Part shown: positions 51,763 to 62,807 of the stretch, one piece after another
Numbering within the stretch: position 1 is the stretch's first letter
How the letters are laid out: every line of letters starts with the position of its first letter
Source: an uncultured Litoreibacter sp.
GTDB lineage: Bacteria; Pseudomonadota; Alphaproteobacteria; Rhodobacterales; Rhodobacteraceae
Length of the DNA stretch: 64,000 nucleotides
Reading direction: 5' to 3'
NCBI GenBank assembly: GCA_947493265.1
Contig: CANLQL010000004.1
Span: 124,001 to 188,000, forward strand
The notes under the pieces: model-generated
Databases searched by the model: none
Told to the model about the DNA's origin: nothing
The model's input: only the letters and a program-made list of their open reading frames with translations
Program-made: the position numbers and the translations under genes

Positions 51763-51881
51763 CCCGGCAGGCTTAGCGCGCTCTTGCAGGCAGGTCACGC
51801 CTTTGGAGTGCGAAATCTGCACGATTGCAAAACCCTTATGCGCTGCGCCATAACGTGCTTGCACAGAAGGAACCTGACAGC

Positions 51882-52862
51882 GTGACCGATATCAAAGCCT
51901 TGGCGCAGTCCATTTTGCAAAGCGACAGACGGGCGTTGGCCCGCGCAATTACCCTTGTTGAAAGCGGTCGCGACGATCATCGCGCTGATGCGCTCAAGCT
52001 GATCGAGGCGCTGAAGCCCGCAGGCAGACAAGCGTTGCGCATCGGGCTGTCGGGAACACCCGGCGTCGGCAAATCAACCTTCATCGAAAGCTTTGGCCTG
52101 ATGCTGACCAAACAGGGGCTTCGGGTTGCTGTTCTGGCGGTTGATCCAAGCTCGACCCGCTCGGGCGGGTCCATTCTAGGCGACAAGACCCGGATGGAGC
52201 TTTTGTCGCGCGATCCAAACGCCTTTATTCGGCCCTCGCCGTCCCAAAGCCAGCTTGGTGGCGTTGCGCGCCGGACCCGCGAAGCCGTGGCGCTTTGCGA
52301 AGCCGCAGGTTTCGACGTGATCTTGATCGAAACTGTCGGTGTCGGCCAATCCGAGACCATGGTGGCGGAGATGTCCGATCTATTTGTCCTGCTTTTGGCC
52401 CCCGCAGGCGGGGACGAGCTTCAGGGCGTCAAACGTGGGATCATGGAAATCGCCGATCTGATCTTGGTCAACAAAGCCGATGGTGATCTGAAATCTGCCG
52501 CGACCCGCACACAAGCTGACTATACCGGAGCGTTGCGCCTGCTGCGCAAACGCGCGCAAGACCCGGAAGGGTTTCCGAAAGCTCTCAAGGTTTCCGCTCT
52601 GGAAGATGAAGGGCTCGACATTGCCTGGGCTGAAATGCAGCAGCTGGCGGACTGGCGCAAGGCAGAAGGTCACTGGGGCAAGCGTCGCGCGGATCAGGCC
52701 GTTCACTGGTTCGCCCACGCGGTGGAAGCAGGATTGCTTGCGCAACTTACCGAGAACCCGGAAACACAAGACACATATGCCAAAGCCGCGCGCGACGTTG
52801 CGAAAGGCAAGCGGTCGCCTGACGCGGCAGCGCAAGCGTTGCTGTCAAAATTACTGCGCTAA
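51882..52862 (+). CDS. meaB: Methylmalonyl-CoA mutase-associated G-protein chaperone MeaB
   Basis: This 326-aa P-loop GTPase (ArgK/MeaB) protects and reloads B12-dependent methylmalonyl-CoA (and ethylmalonyl-CoA) mutases. Motifs are [13 protein letters not shown] (G1), [28 protein letters not shown] (G3) and LVNKADGD (G4); the C-terminal dimerisation helices follow. GTG 51882 has AAGGA eight bases upstream; a longer frame from 51825 is less likely. The mutase itself is not in the window. Confidence 0.94.
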   Translation: MTDIKALAQSILQSDRRALARAITLVESGRDDHRADALKLIEALKPAGRQALRIGLSGTPGVGKSTFIESFGLMLTKQGLRVAVLAVDPSSTRSGGSILGDKTRMELLSRDPNAFIRPSPSQSQLGGVARRTREAVALCEAAGFDVILIETVGVGQSETMVAEMSDLFVLLLAPAGGDELQGVKRGIMEIADLILVNKADGDLKSAATRTQADYTGALRLLRKRAQDPEGFPKALKVSALEDEGLDIAWAEMQQLADWRKAEGHWGKRRADQAVHWFAHAVEAGLLAQLTENPETQDTYAKAARDVAKGKRSPDAAAQALLSKLLR

Positions 52863-53043
52863 CGCGTGAACAGGTTGCAACGACCCTCGCCTTGCGGCGC
52901 AGTGGATTTGGCTGGAAGGAAATGGACGATCTCTGGCCACTCTCGGGTTGACGGCTTGAGAATCTCCCATTAGAGCAGGCCTTCAGAATTCAGGCATCGC
53001 TGGGGCGGTGTCTTCACCCGTTTGATACCCGGAAGGAAACGCC

Positions 53044-53331
53044 ATGTCGCGCGTCTGTGAACTTACTGGCAAGGGCCCAATGACAGGTAACAATGTCAGC
53101 CACGCCAACAACAAGACCAAGCGTCGCTTTTTGCCGAACCTGAACGACGTCACTTTGACATCCGATACGTTGGGTCAATCCTTCAAGTTCCGCATTTCTG
53201 CGGCGGCTCTGCGCACAGTGGACCACCGTGGTGGTCTGGACGGCTTCATGGCGAAAGCCAAGGATGCCGAACTGTCCAGCAAAGCGCTGAAGGTCAAAAA
53301 AGACATCGTGAAAGCCCAAGCTTCGGCCTGA
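53044..53331 (+). CDS. rpmB: 50S ribosomal protein L28
   Basis: This 95-aa protein has the L28 signature [17 protein letters not shown] at residues 14-30 and the alphaproteobacterial-length C-terminus. It binds 23S rRNA in the large subunit. GGAAGGAAA lies just before the ATG, and a strong intrinsic terminator follows 27 bp after the stop, so it is a single-gene transcript. Unlike in E. coli, rpmG is not adjacent. Confidence 0.97.
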   Translation: MSRVCELTGKGPMTGNNVSHANNKTKRRFLPNLNDVTLTSDTLGQSFKFRISAAALRTVDHRGGLDGFMAKAKDAELSSKALKVKKDIVKAQASA

Positions 53332-53357
53332 TCTTTCCGCTTGAGACGATTGGAACG

Positions 53358-53386
53358 CGGCCACTTCGAAAGAAGGGGCCGTTTTT
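53358..53386 (+). terminator. Intrinsic terminator of rpmB
   Basis: Stem CGGCC-a-CTTC, loop GAAA, GAAG-g-GGCCG, followed by TTTTT. The two arms pair at nine positions with one mismatch, a textbook Rho-independent terminator 27 bp after the rpmB stop codon. Confidence 0.9.
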
Positions 53387-53430
53387 CGTTTGTGACAGCG
53401 GAAGTGTCTTATTTTTCAGCTAGTTAAGAC

Positions 53431-53463
53431 AAAAAGACGCCCGCAACAGAAGTTACGGGCGTC
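53431..53463 (-). terminator. Intrinsic terminator of rlmB
   Basis: On the minus strand, an 8-bp perfect stem GACGCCCG/CGGGCGTC with a 12-nt loop is followed by TTTTT. It lies about 117 bp downstream of the rlmB-like stop and faces the rpmB terminator. Confidence 0.85.
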
Positions 53464-53579
53464 AGTCACGGAACGAGGGACAGTGAATGCGAGAACAACA
53501 GTTCCGGAGCTGTTCCCGTGTTATTGAGATAGGGGTCATTTTCGCGTCTACCAGTGCTGGTTACAAAGACGTGAACAGG

Positions 53580-54362
53580 TTATTTTGACGCTCTCGCTGC
53601 ATAAAGACCCACCGCAGCGGCGTTTGACACGTTTAACGACCCGAATTCCCCAGCAAAGTCGATCCGCACCAGCTGGTCACAGGTTTCCTTGGTTTTTTCC
53701 CGCAATCCGGGCCCTTCTGCGCCCAAAACCAGCCCCAAAGGTCCGGATTGACCGGCAATAGCGGCATCAAGGGAGATGTCTGCCGTGCCATCCAGGCCCA
53801 GCAGCGTATATCCCATCTCCTGAAGCGCTTGCATCGTTGTCGCAAGATTGCGCACCCGAAGGTAAGGTTGCCGCTCCAATGCGCCCGAGGCGGTTTTTGC
53901 CAGCGCACCTGTTTCAGGCGCGGAATGGCGCAGCGGGCCGATGACAGCCCTTGCGCCGAATACTTCAGCCGATCTGAGAATCGCGCCGACATTGTGCGGA
54001 TCGGTCACCCGGTCCAGCAAAATAACCCGCGCATCAGTGCCGCGCGGGGCACAAATATCGGACAGGCTGCCCCAATCCAGCGGTTTCACCTCCAGCGCAG
54101 CACCTTGGTGCACGGATTGCGGGTCAATCGGGGCCGAAAACCGCCTTGGGTCAGAAATCTCCGGCTCCAGACCGCTTGCTGTGATCTCGGCAGCCAGGCG
54201 GTCTGCTGCATTTTTCGTAACCACCAACCTTAACCGCTCACGCATCGGGTTTTGCAGCGCATCGCGCACAGCATGGATGCCAAAAAGCCAGACCGTCTCG
54301 GCGGCGGCTGCGCGCCTGTTGCGCTCTTTTTCGACCACCCATTTCGGTTTTTTCTGAACCAT
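53580..54362 (-). CDS. rlmB: SpoU/TrmH-family 23S rRNA 2'-O-methyltransferase (RlmB type)
   Basis: This 260-aa SPOUT methyltransferase has an N-terminal substrate-binding domain (VWLFGIHAVRDALQNPMRER) and the knot motifs DRVTDPHNVGAILRSAE, LVLGAEGPGLREKTKETCD and LNVSNAAAVGLYA. RlmB methylates G2251 of 23S rRNA. ATG 54362 gives a basic N-terminus (VQKKPKWVVEKERNRR) usual in alphaproteobacterial members; an extension to 54431 runs toward the tRNA-Tyr gene and lacks support. It is divergent from tRNA-Tyr. Confidence 0.92.
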   Translation of the reverse strand: MVQKKPKWVVEKERNRRAAAAETVWLFGIHAVRDALQNPMRERLRLVVTKNAADRLAAEITASGLEPEISDPRRFSAPIDPQSVHQGAALEVKPLDWGSLSDICAPRGTDARVILLDRVTDPHNVGAILRSAEVFGARAVIGPLRHSAPETGALAKTASGALERQPYLRVRNLATTMQALQEMGYTLLGLDGTADISLDAAIAGQSGPLGLVLGAEGPGLREKTKETCDQLVRIDFAGEFGSLNVSNAAAVGLYAARASK

Positions 54363-54492
54363 TTGACCCTCTGCGCCGCTGTGGCTTCCACCTAGTCCCT
54401 TTTCAGGCAGCCCGACAAGTGCCCAGCGCATTCAAGTTGCGACATTTTGAGGTTGACGGGGTCCAGCCCTGCTTATATCCCACCGCCTCAGT

Positions 54493-54576
54493 GGGCGACA
54501 GGCCGCAAGGTGTGGCAGGGGACTGTAACTCCCTCGCGGAGACGCACGCCTGGTTCGATTCCAGGGTCGCCCACCA
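54493..54576 (+). tRNA. tRNA-Tyr (anticodon GTA)
   Basis: This 84-nt class II tRNA has acceptor GGGCGAC pairing with GTCGCCC, anticodon stem GGGGA/TCCCT with loop CTGTAAC (anticodon GTA), a long variable arm and T arm CCTGG/CCAGG with TTCGATT. CCA is encoded at 54574-54576. Long variable arm and GTA identify bacterial tRNA-Tyr. Confidence 0.95.
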
Positions 54577-54630
54577 CTTCCAACCAACAAGTCCGCGATA
54601 GCGAAATTCCACAGGCCGCGCGCTATTCGG

Positions 54631-55755
54631 TCAGGTCCAATTGGCCAAAAGGTCCGTCATCCGCGCCAATCCAAGGTTCAGATTGGCTGCCTGCCCTCCG
54701 CCGACACCGACCCGGATGTGATCTGGCATCCCGTAAGCACTTCCGGGCAGAAGGAAGGTTTTATAGGGCGGGGCGAGCAGGCGTTTTGCAAAATCCTCTC
54801 CATCGATGCCACCAGCCAGCTTTGCCAGTCCGATCAACCCAGCTTCAGGCGGATGCCAGGACAGTTTCGGTTCGGACGCGATGTAGCTGTCGAGATGTTT
54901 CAACGTCGCAAGCCCGTCGCCCCGTGCCTTGGCAAGCGCACGGTCTAGGCGATCCGGGCGCAAGGCGATCTCTGCGATGGCCTCCCCCATCACGTTCATT
55001 ATCTCACTGCTGTTTTCGCGCAGAATGACCGCGTCCATCACGAGCGTTTCGTCGCGGCAGATTAGCCACCCTGTTCGCAACCCTTGCAGCCCCAGCGCCT
55101 TGGAGACGCTGCCAGTGGTGATCCCACGCTCGTAGATCCCGGCAATTGACGGGGCCCGCGTTGCACGCCATTCCAACCCGGCATAGACCTCATCAATGAT
55201 CAGCCAAGCGCCGACCTTGTCTGCGATCTGTGCGATTTCATGCAACTCGTCCGGCGTGAGCAGCTTTCCCGTCGGGTTGTTCGGGTTGGTCAGAAAAATG
55301 AGGCGCGTCTTGTCAGTGACCAGACCTGCCAGCTGGTCCATCGGCAATGCCCAGCCATCATCTTCATTGCGGGTCACCAGCTTGACATTGGCCCCTCTGG
55401 CCTTGGCCAAAACTTCGGTTTGCGGCCAGCCCGGCAGTTCCGTGACAATTTCATCGCCCGGTTCCACCAGTTGCATGAAGGCCAAGTAATTCGCTTCTGC
55501 GGCACCCGCAGTGATCAACACGTCGTCTGCGCTGCAGGATCCGCCAAGTCCTGCCTGATCAATCACCCTTTGGCGCAAATCCGGCAGGCCCCGGAAGGAT
55601 TTCTGGTTCCAATCCAAAGACATAGTTGGGTCCAGATCTTCCAGAAAATCGCCCAACACCGGGGACTCCGCCAGAGAAAATCCGACAAAGGCCTCTGGCT
55701 CGGCTTGCGTGGTATCAAGCAGGTATTGGAAGAGCGTGTGAATTTCGACTTTCAT
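54631..55755 (-). CDS. Class I/II PLP-dependent aminotransferase
   Basis: This 374-aa fold-type I aminotransferase has ITAGAAEANYLAFMQLVEPG, FLTNPNNPTGKLL, WLIIDEVYAGLEW and the PLP Lys in TGSVSKALGLQGLRTGWL. The substrate is not evident; relatives act on aromatic or branched amino acids. It is divergent from the metallo-hydrolase gene at 55797 with only 41 bp between starts, so they probably share a regulatory region. Confidence 0.88.
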   Translation of the reverse strand: MKVEIHTLFQYLLDTTQAEPEAFVGFSLAESPVLGDFLEDLDPTMSLDWNQKSFRGLPDLRQRVIDQAGLGGSCSADDVLITAGAAEANYLAFMQLVEPGDEIVTELPGWPQTEVLAKARGANVKLVTRNEDDGWALPMDQLAGLVTDKTRLIFLTNPNNPTGKLLTPDELHEIAQIADKVGAWLIIDEVYAGLEWRATRAPSIAGIYERGITTGSVSKALGLQGLRTGWLICRDETLVMDAVILRENSSEIMNVMGEAIAEIALRPDRLDRALAKARGDGLATLKHLDSYIASEPKLSWHPPEAGLIGLAKLAGGIDGEDFAKRLLAPPYKTFLLPGSAYGMPDHIRVGVGGGQAANLNLGLARMTDLLANWT

Positions 55756-55796
55756 TTCAGACCCGGATTTGCTGCAGTGGCGTGAGGGGGAAGTCT

Positions 55797-56555
55797 ATGC
55801 AAGCAGAAGGTTTTTTGAAAGGACGGCCCGTATCCTTGCATGTGCTTGACTACGGTCTGTTCAAAGTGCACGCCAACGGGCGGGTGATCGGGATTTGCGG
55901 CTACCTGATCCAGACAGACGCGGATGAGGCTGTTCTCGTCGACACCGGGTTTCCACAGAAATACGCCGTGAACAAGGACGCCGCGACACAAGAAGACAGG
56001 CTTTTTGAATTTGGCGAGGTCTTGATTTGTGAAGACGCGAATATGCCTGCCGCACAGCTTGAATTGGCCGGTGTGCAACCAGATCAGATTAGCCTGCATA
56101 TTCAAACCCATACCCATATCGACCATGTTGGTGGGATCGCGGAATTCCCGCACACCCCGATGTTGATCTCAGCGACCGAGCGGCGCTTGGAGAGACCGCT
56201 CTATTGGGGTGGCATTCAACCGATAGAATGGCCTGACCAGACCTATCTGGAGATTGAGGGCGACACCCAGATCGGACCGGGATTTACGGTCTTGTGCGTG
56301 CCAGGACATGCGCCTGGGCAACTGGCGATGCATGTGGACTTGCCGGACACTGGGGCGGTTTTGCTGACCAGCGACGCAATTTCGCGCCCGGCAGAGATCA
56401 CCGAGAAATTCGTGGGCTCGTGGGATGAGGCACAGGCCATCCGCAGCGCGGACCGCCTGATGTCACTGGCGCAAGAAACGGATGCGTTCGTGATTTACGG
56501 TCATGCACCCGATCAATGGCCAGAGCTCAAGAAAGCGCCTGAAGCCTATACCTGA
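55797..56555 (+). CDS. Lactonase-like MBL-fold metallo-hydrolase
   Basis: This 252-aa protein has the metallo-beta-lactamase zinc motif HTHTHIDHVGG (HxHxDH), the later His in VPGHAPGQLAMH and Asp in LLTSDAISRP, with a final His in YGHAPDQW. The layout (short N-terminal LHVLDYGLFKVHANG) is that of AiiA-type N-acyl-homoserine-lactone lactonases, which cut quorum-sensing lactones; other lactones are possible. ATG 55797 has GAGGGGG upstream. It is divergent from an aminotransferase gene. Confidence 0.87.
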   Translation: MQAEGFLKGRPVSLHVLDYGLFKVHANGRVIGICGYLIQTDADEAVLVDTGFPQKYAVNKDAATQEDRLFEFGEVLICEDANMPAAQLELAGVQPDQISLHIQTHTHIDHVGGIAEFPHTPMLISATERRLERPLYWGGIQPIEWPDQTYLEIEGDTQIGPGFTVLCVPGHAPGQLAMHVDLPDTGAVLLTSDAISRPAEITEKFVGSWDEAQAIRSADRLMSLAQETDAFVIYGHAPDQWPELKKAPEAYT

Positions 56556-56564
56556 GACCCGCCG

Positions 56565-57299
56565 CTAATGCACATCGCGCCCTTGATTGAGCACAATGAC
56601 ATTGCCGCTGGAGATGTCCCCGGCCTCAGAGATCAAGAACGAGACCCAGCTTGCGATCTGCGACGGCTCCATCGCGTGGCCATGCGGCATGGCCGAGATT
56701 GCTTTTTGCAAAACATCTTCCGTCAGAACGCCAAATAGAGGCGTGGTGGTCATCGCAGGCGCGATCGAATTCACCGCGATTTTTTCCTCGGCGTATCGGC
56801 GGGCCAGATCTTTCGTCAGCGTGTCCATCGCTGCCTTGCTTGCCCTGTAATGCGGCGGGTCGAACACATCGAAGTTATAGGCCCCGTTTGACGAGATATT
56901 GACGATCTTGCGCACTCCGGACCGTCCGGACATCAACGGGATCGCACGTTGGCAGCAGAAAAACATAGAATTGAAGTTGATCGCCATCTGGCGGCTCAGC
57001 TCATCAGCGGGGATGTCGGGGAAATCGGACATCAGGCAAGTCCCGGCATTGTTGACCAATGCGTCGAGGCCGCCATGCGTTTCTGCGATCTTTGCAAATG
57101 CGCCCTGCACCGCGCTGTCATCGGTCAAATCTACAGTCACCTGCTCGAAGCCTTCGCCAATCAGCGCGGCGGTTTCGGCCAGCGTATCGTCTGCGATATC
57201 CAGCCCAATGACCGTCAGGCCGTCTTGCACCAGCTTGGCCGCAATGGCTCTGCCCATGCCCCCGCCCGCGCCTGTGACCACTGCTATTTTCTGTGTCAT
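56565..57299 (-). CDS. Short-chain dehydrogenase/reductase
   Basis: This 244-aa classical SDR has the cofactor motif VVTGAGGGMGRAIA, Asp after strand 2 (GLDIADD, favouring NAD), NNAG, the catalytic Ser in NISSNG and YRASK (Tyr-x-x-x-Lys). The substrate is unknown. The second ATG (57299) keeps the usual short SDR N-terminus; the first (57311) overlaps the ribosome site. It converges with the metallo-hydrolase gene and is divergent from the HD-domain gene. Confidence 0.9.
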   Translation of the reverse strand: MTQKIAVVTGAGGGMGRAIAAKLVQDGLTVIGLDIADDTLAETAALIGEGFEQVTVDLTDDSAVQGAFAKIAETHGGLDALVNNAGTCLMSDFPDIPADELSRQMAINFNSMFFCCQRAIPLMSGRSGVRKIVNISSNGAYNFDVFDPPHYRASKAAMDTLTKDLARRYAEEKIAVNSIAPAMTTTPLFGVLTEDVLQKAISAMPHGHAMEPSQIASWVSFLISEAGDISSGNVIVLNQGRDVH

Positions 57300-57452
57300 C
57301 GTGTTTTGCATCCCTTCCGCCAGACCATCGAAACGCTAGCTGCATCGCCCAGCCATGTACAGCGTTCGGCACCGTGCACGTTCTTTGAAAAACTGCTGGT
57401 CTGAACGAGGGACACGCGGCACACTAGGTCCGATTGCGAAAAGGGATGCGCC

Positions 57453-58052
57453 ATGGATCATGTAAAATTTACGGCAATGCAGGACGGCGACAAGGAAGAC
57501 TACGACTTCCTGACCGAGCATGAGGTCGAATATACCAAAGGCACCGCTGACAGGTTGCTCAGCGCCTTGGTGTCGCTGGATGAAAGCCTGTCAGGCTACA
57601 AAGTGACCCGGCTTGAACATTCCTTGCAATCCGCGACCCGCGCCGAGCGTGACGGCGCGGATATCGACTGGGTGGTCAGCGCGCTTTTGCATGACATTGG
57701 CGATATCTTTGCGCCGTATAATCACGACGAATATGCCGCGACGATCCTGAAGCCATTTGTGCGCGAGCAATGCACCTGGGTCGTCGAAAAGCACGGAGAT
57801 TTCCAGATGCTTTACTATGGTCATCACGTGGGCGGTGACCAGCACAAGCGCGATGCCTATGCGGGCCATCCCTATTTTGACGATTGCGCCGAGTTTTGCG
57901 CGCGGTGGGATCAGGCAAGCTTTGATCCGGATTATGACACATTGCCGCTGTCGCATTTCGAAGCGCGGGTGCAGGAGGTTTTCGCCCGCGCGCCTTATGA
58001 TCCGGATGTAATGCGTCCGGGGGCGCGCGAGCCGCTGTTTGCGCCGTCATGA
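57453..58052 (+). CDS. HD-domain protein, PhnZ/TmpB-like
   Basis: This 199-aa protein has the HD signature SALLHDIGDIF and flanking His residues (LEHSLQSATRAERDG, YYGHHVGGDQHKRD), then GHPYFDDCAEFCARWDQ. The placing of His/Asp and the RWDQA block resemble HD-type mixed-valent diiron oxygenases such as PhnZ, which cleave C-P bonds of 2-amino-1-hydroxyethylphosphonate. Many homologues are uncharacterised, so a phosphohydrolase is also possible. No phosphonate gene is adjacent. It starts at ATG 57453 with AAAGGGATG upstream. Confidence 0.7.
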   Translation: MDHVKFTAMQDGDKEDYDFLTEHEVEYTKGTADRLLSALVSLDESLSGYKVTRLEHSLQSATRAERDGADIDWVVSALLHDIGDIFAPYNHDEYAATILKPFVREQCTWVVEKHGDFQMLYYGHHVGGDQHKRDAYAGHPYFDDCAEFCARWDQASFDPDYDTLPLSHFEARVQEVFARAPYDPDVMRPGAREPLFAPS

Positions 58053-58137
58053 TTGAGTATTTTCAGCAAAGAGAAGCCACACTCTTTTCCTTTGCGGCGT
58101 GAGGCGATAGATCACCCTCAAGTTGAGGAGTGACGCC

Positions 58138-61196
<3,059 letters not shown>

Positions 61197-61200
<4 letters not shown>

Positions 61201-61361
61201 GGCACCAGCTTGTCAATCGCGCGCATTGCGCCCAGCGACTTGTCATAAACCAGCGTCAGAACCCGGCGACCCCCGGTTTTGGCGGCGATCTGTGGCAAGG
61301 CACGGATTGTGCCTGCAGCGGCTGCAGCGGCAATAAACCCGCGACGTGTGAGGTTGGGCAT
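61197..61361 (-). CDS. 54-aa Tat-signal protein
   Basis: A short gene convergent with valS encodes a 54-aa protein starting [18 protein letters not shown], an excellent twin-arginine signal, then [20 protein letters not shown] and ending AIDKLV-P. The ATG has GGAGG seven bases upstream. Its stop codon overlaps the last 4 nt of valS. No partner gene for Tat export is adjacent; it could be an accessory or chaperone-like peptide, and its function is unknown. Confidence 0.6.
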
Positions 61362-61458
61362 AAGATGCCTCCGTTTTTGCGAATGATTCTCAGGTAATGC
61401 GTGTCGAACGCCTTTTCAAGCCTTGCTCAGCAGGGCCAAAACCGTTTGAGTGTCGTCC

Positions 61459-62565
61459 ATGTCATACTACCGTTTTACCGATCTCGCCCAGTTATTGCCC
61501 GCCAGTGTCCCTTTCGTGGGACCGGAAACGCAGGAACGCCAACGCGGCGCGCCATTCCTGGCCCGGCTTGGGGCAAATGAAAGCGTCTTTGGTCCCTCCC
61601 CGAAAGCTGTCACGGCAATGCGGGAGGCGGCAGCAACTTGCTGGATGTATGGCGATCCGGAGAACCACGATCTGCGCCACGCGCTTGCGGAACACCATGA
61701 TATCAAAATGGAAAATATCGTCGTGGGCGAAGGTGTTGACGGGCTTCTGGGTTATCTGGCGCGGCTGTTCGTGGCCCCGGGAGATGCAGTTGTAACGTCA
61801 GATGGCGCATATCCTACGTTCAATTACCATGTCGCCGGATTTGGCGGGGTTCTGCACAAGGCTGCCTATAAAAACGATCACGAAGACCCCGATGCACTTC
61901 TGGATCTTGCCCGGAAAACGCAGGCCAAACTGATCTATCTGTCCAATCCCGATAACCCGATGGGCACCTGGCACAGCGCTGCTGTCATCGAAGAGATGAT
62001 TGCGAATTTGCCGCAAGGCTGCGTGCTTGTGTTAGACGAGGCCTATATCGATTTAGCGCCCGAAGACGCCGCCCCAACCGTTTCAAAGATTAGTCCAAAC
62101 GTCATCCGAATGCGGACGTTTTCAAAGGGGTACGGAATGGCAGGCGCGCGTGTCGGGTATGCAATCGGAACGGCCGAATTGATCACAGCATTCAACAAGA
62201 TCCGAAACCACTTCGGGGTATCTCGCATCGCGCAAGCGGGCGCATTGGCAGCCCTTGCGGATCAGGCCTACCTTACTGATATCAAGTCAAAATTCACGAA
62301 TTCTCGCGACCGAATTGCACAGATCGCACAGCAGAACGGTCTTGTGGCCCTGCCATCGGCCACGAATTTCGTCACGCTGGATTGCGGCCGGGACGGCGAT
62401 TTTGCCCGGCGGGTTTTAGCGCATCTCATCTCGGAAGGTCTGTTCGTCCGGATGCCGTTTGTGGCCCCTCAGGATCGCGCCGTTCGGATCAGTTGTGGCA
62501 CAGACGCGCAGATGGACCTGGTTGCAGAGAAACTTCCAATGGCCCTCAAAGCAGCGGCAAGCTAA
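61459..62565 (+). CDS. HisC-like PLP-dependent aminotransferase
   Basis: This 368-aa fold-type I aminotransferase resembles histidinol-phosphate aminotransferase: RLGANESVFGPSPKAVTAM, YGDPENHDLRHALAEHH, YLSNPDNPMGTWH, LVLDEAYIDLAPE and the PLP Lys in TFSKGYGMAGARVGYAIG. Paralogues act on aromatic or other amino acids, and the HisC substrate-binding Arg residues were not verified, so the true substrate is open. ATG 61459 (MSYYRFTDL) is chosen over a GTG nine bases earlier; the ribosome site is weak for both. Probably transcribed alone or from the valS side. Confidence 0.85.
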   Translation: MSYYRFTDLAQLLPASVPFVGPETQERQRGAPFLARLGANESVFGPSPKAVTAMREAAATCWMYGDPENHDLRHALAEHHDIKMENIVVGEGVDGLLGYLARLFVAPGDAVVTSDGAYPTFNYHVAGFGGVLHKAAYKNDHEDPDALLDLARKTQAKLIYLSNPDNPMGTWHSAAVIEEMIANLPQGCVLVLDEAYIDLAPEDAAPTVSKISPNVIRMRTFSKGYGMAGARVGYAIGTAELITAFNKIRNHFGVSRIAQAGALAALADQAYLTDIKSKFTNSRDRIAQIAQQNGLVALPSATNFVTLDCGRDGDFARRVLAHLISEGLFVRMPFVAPQDRAVRISCGTDAQMDLVAEKLPMALKAAAS

Positions 62566-62630
62566 CCAGTTTTTGACTTTTCCTTCAGGAATTTAGCGCT
62601 AGGCTGCGATAAGCAACTATTGGACGACCG

Positions 62631-62807
62631 ATGCCAGACCCGCATATGCGAGAGGTTGAAAACTATACAACGCCATTTCTGGCGATGATGTTTGTCATCT
62701 TTTTCACCGCGTTATTTACGCTTTGGGCCATGTTTGGCTATGTCGCATCGCTGTTATCAGGGCTGGTGGTGCATCTGCTGATCGACCGGCTTCCGAAGCG
62801 CGACTAG
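62631..62807 (+). CDS. 58-aa membrane protein
   Basis: A short gene encodes a 58-aa peptide, MPDPHMREVENYTTPFLAMM onward, with one or two hydrophobic segments (FLAMMFVIFFTALFTLWAMF and YVASLLSGLVVHLLI) and a basic C-terminus (DRLPKRD). It follows the aminotransferase by 65 bp, and its stop overlaps that of the convergent aminotransferase by 4 nt. No family is recognised. Coding is supported by the strong bias of hydrophobic codons and the clean stop overlap. Confidence 0.55.
   Translation: MPDPHMREVENYTTPFLAMMFVIFFTALFTLWAMFGYVASLLSGLVVHLLIDRLPKRD

Noticed and set aside
52948-52973. Sigma-70 promoter (TTGACG ... CATTAG) upstream of rpmB
   Set aside because: Spacing is only about 14 bp and the -10 match is poor, so it is not listed as a feature.
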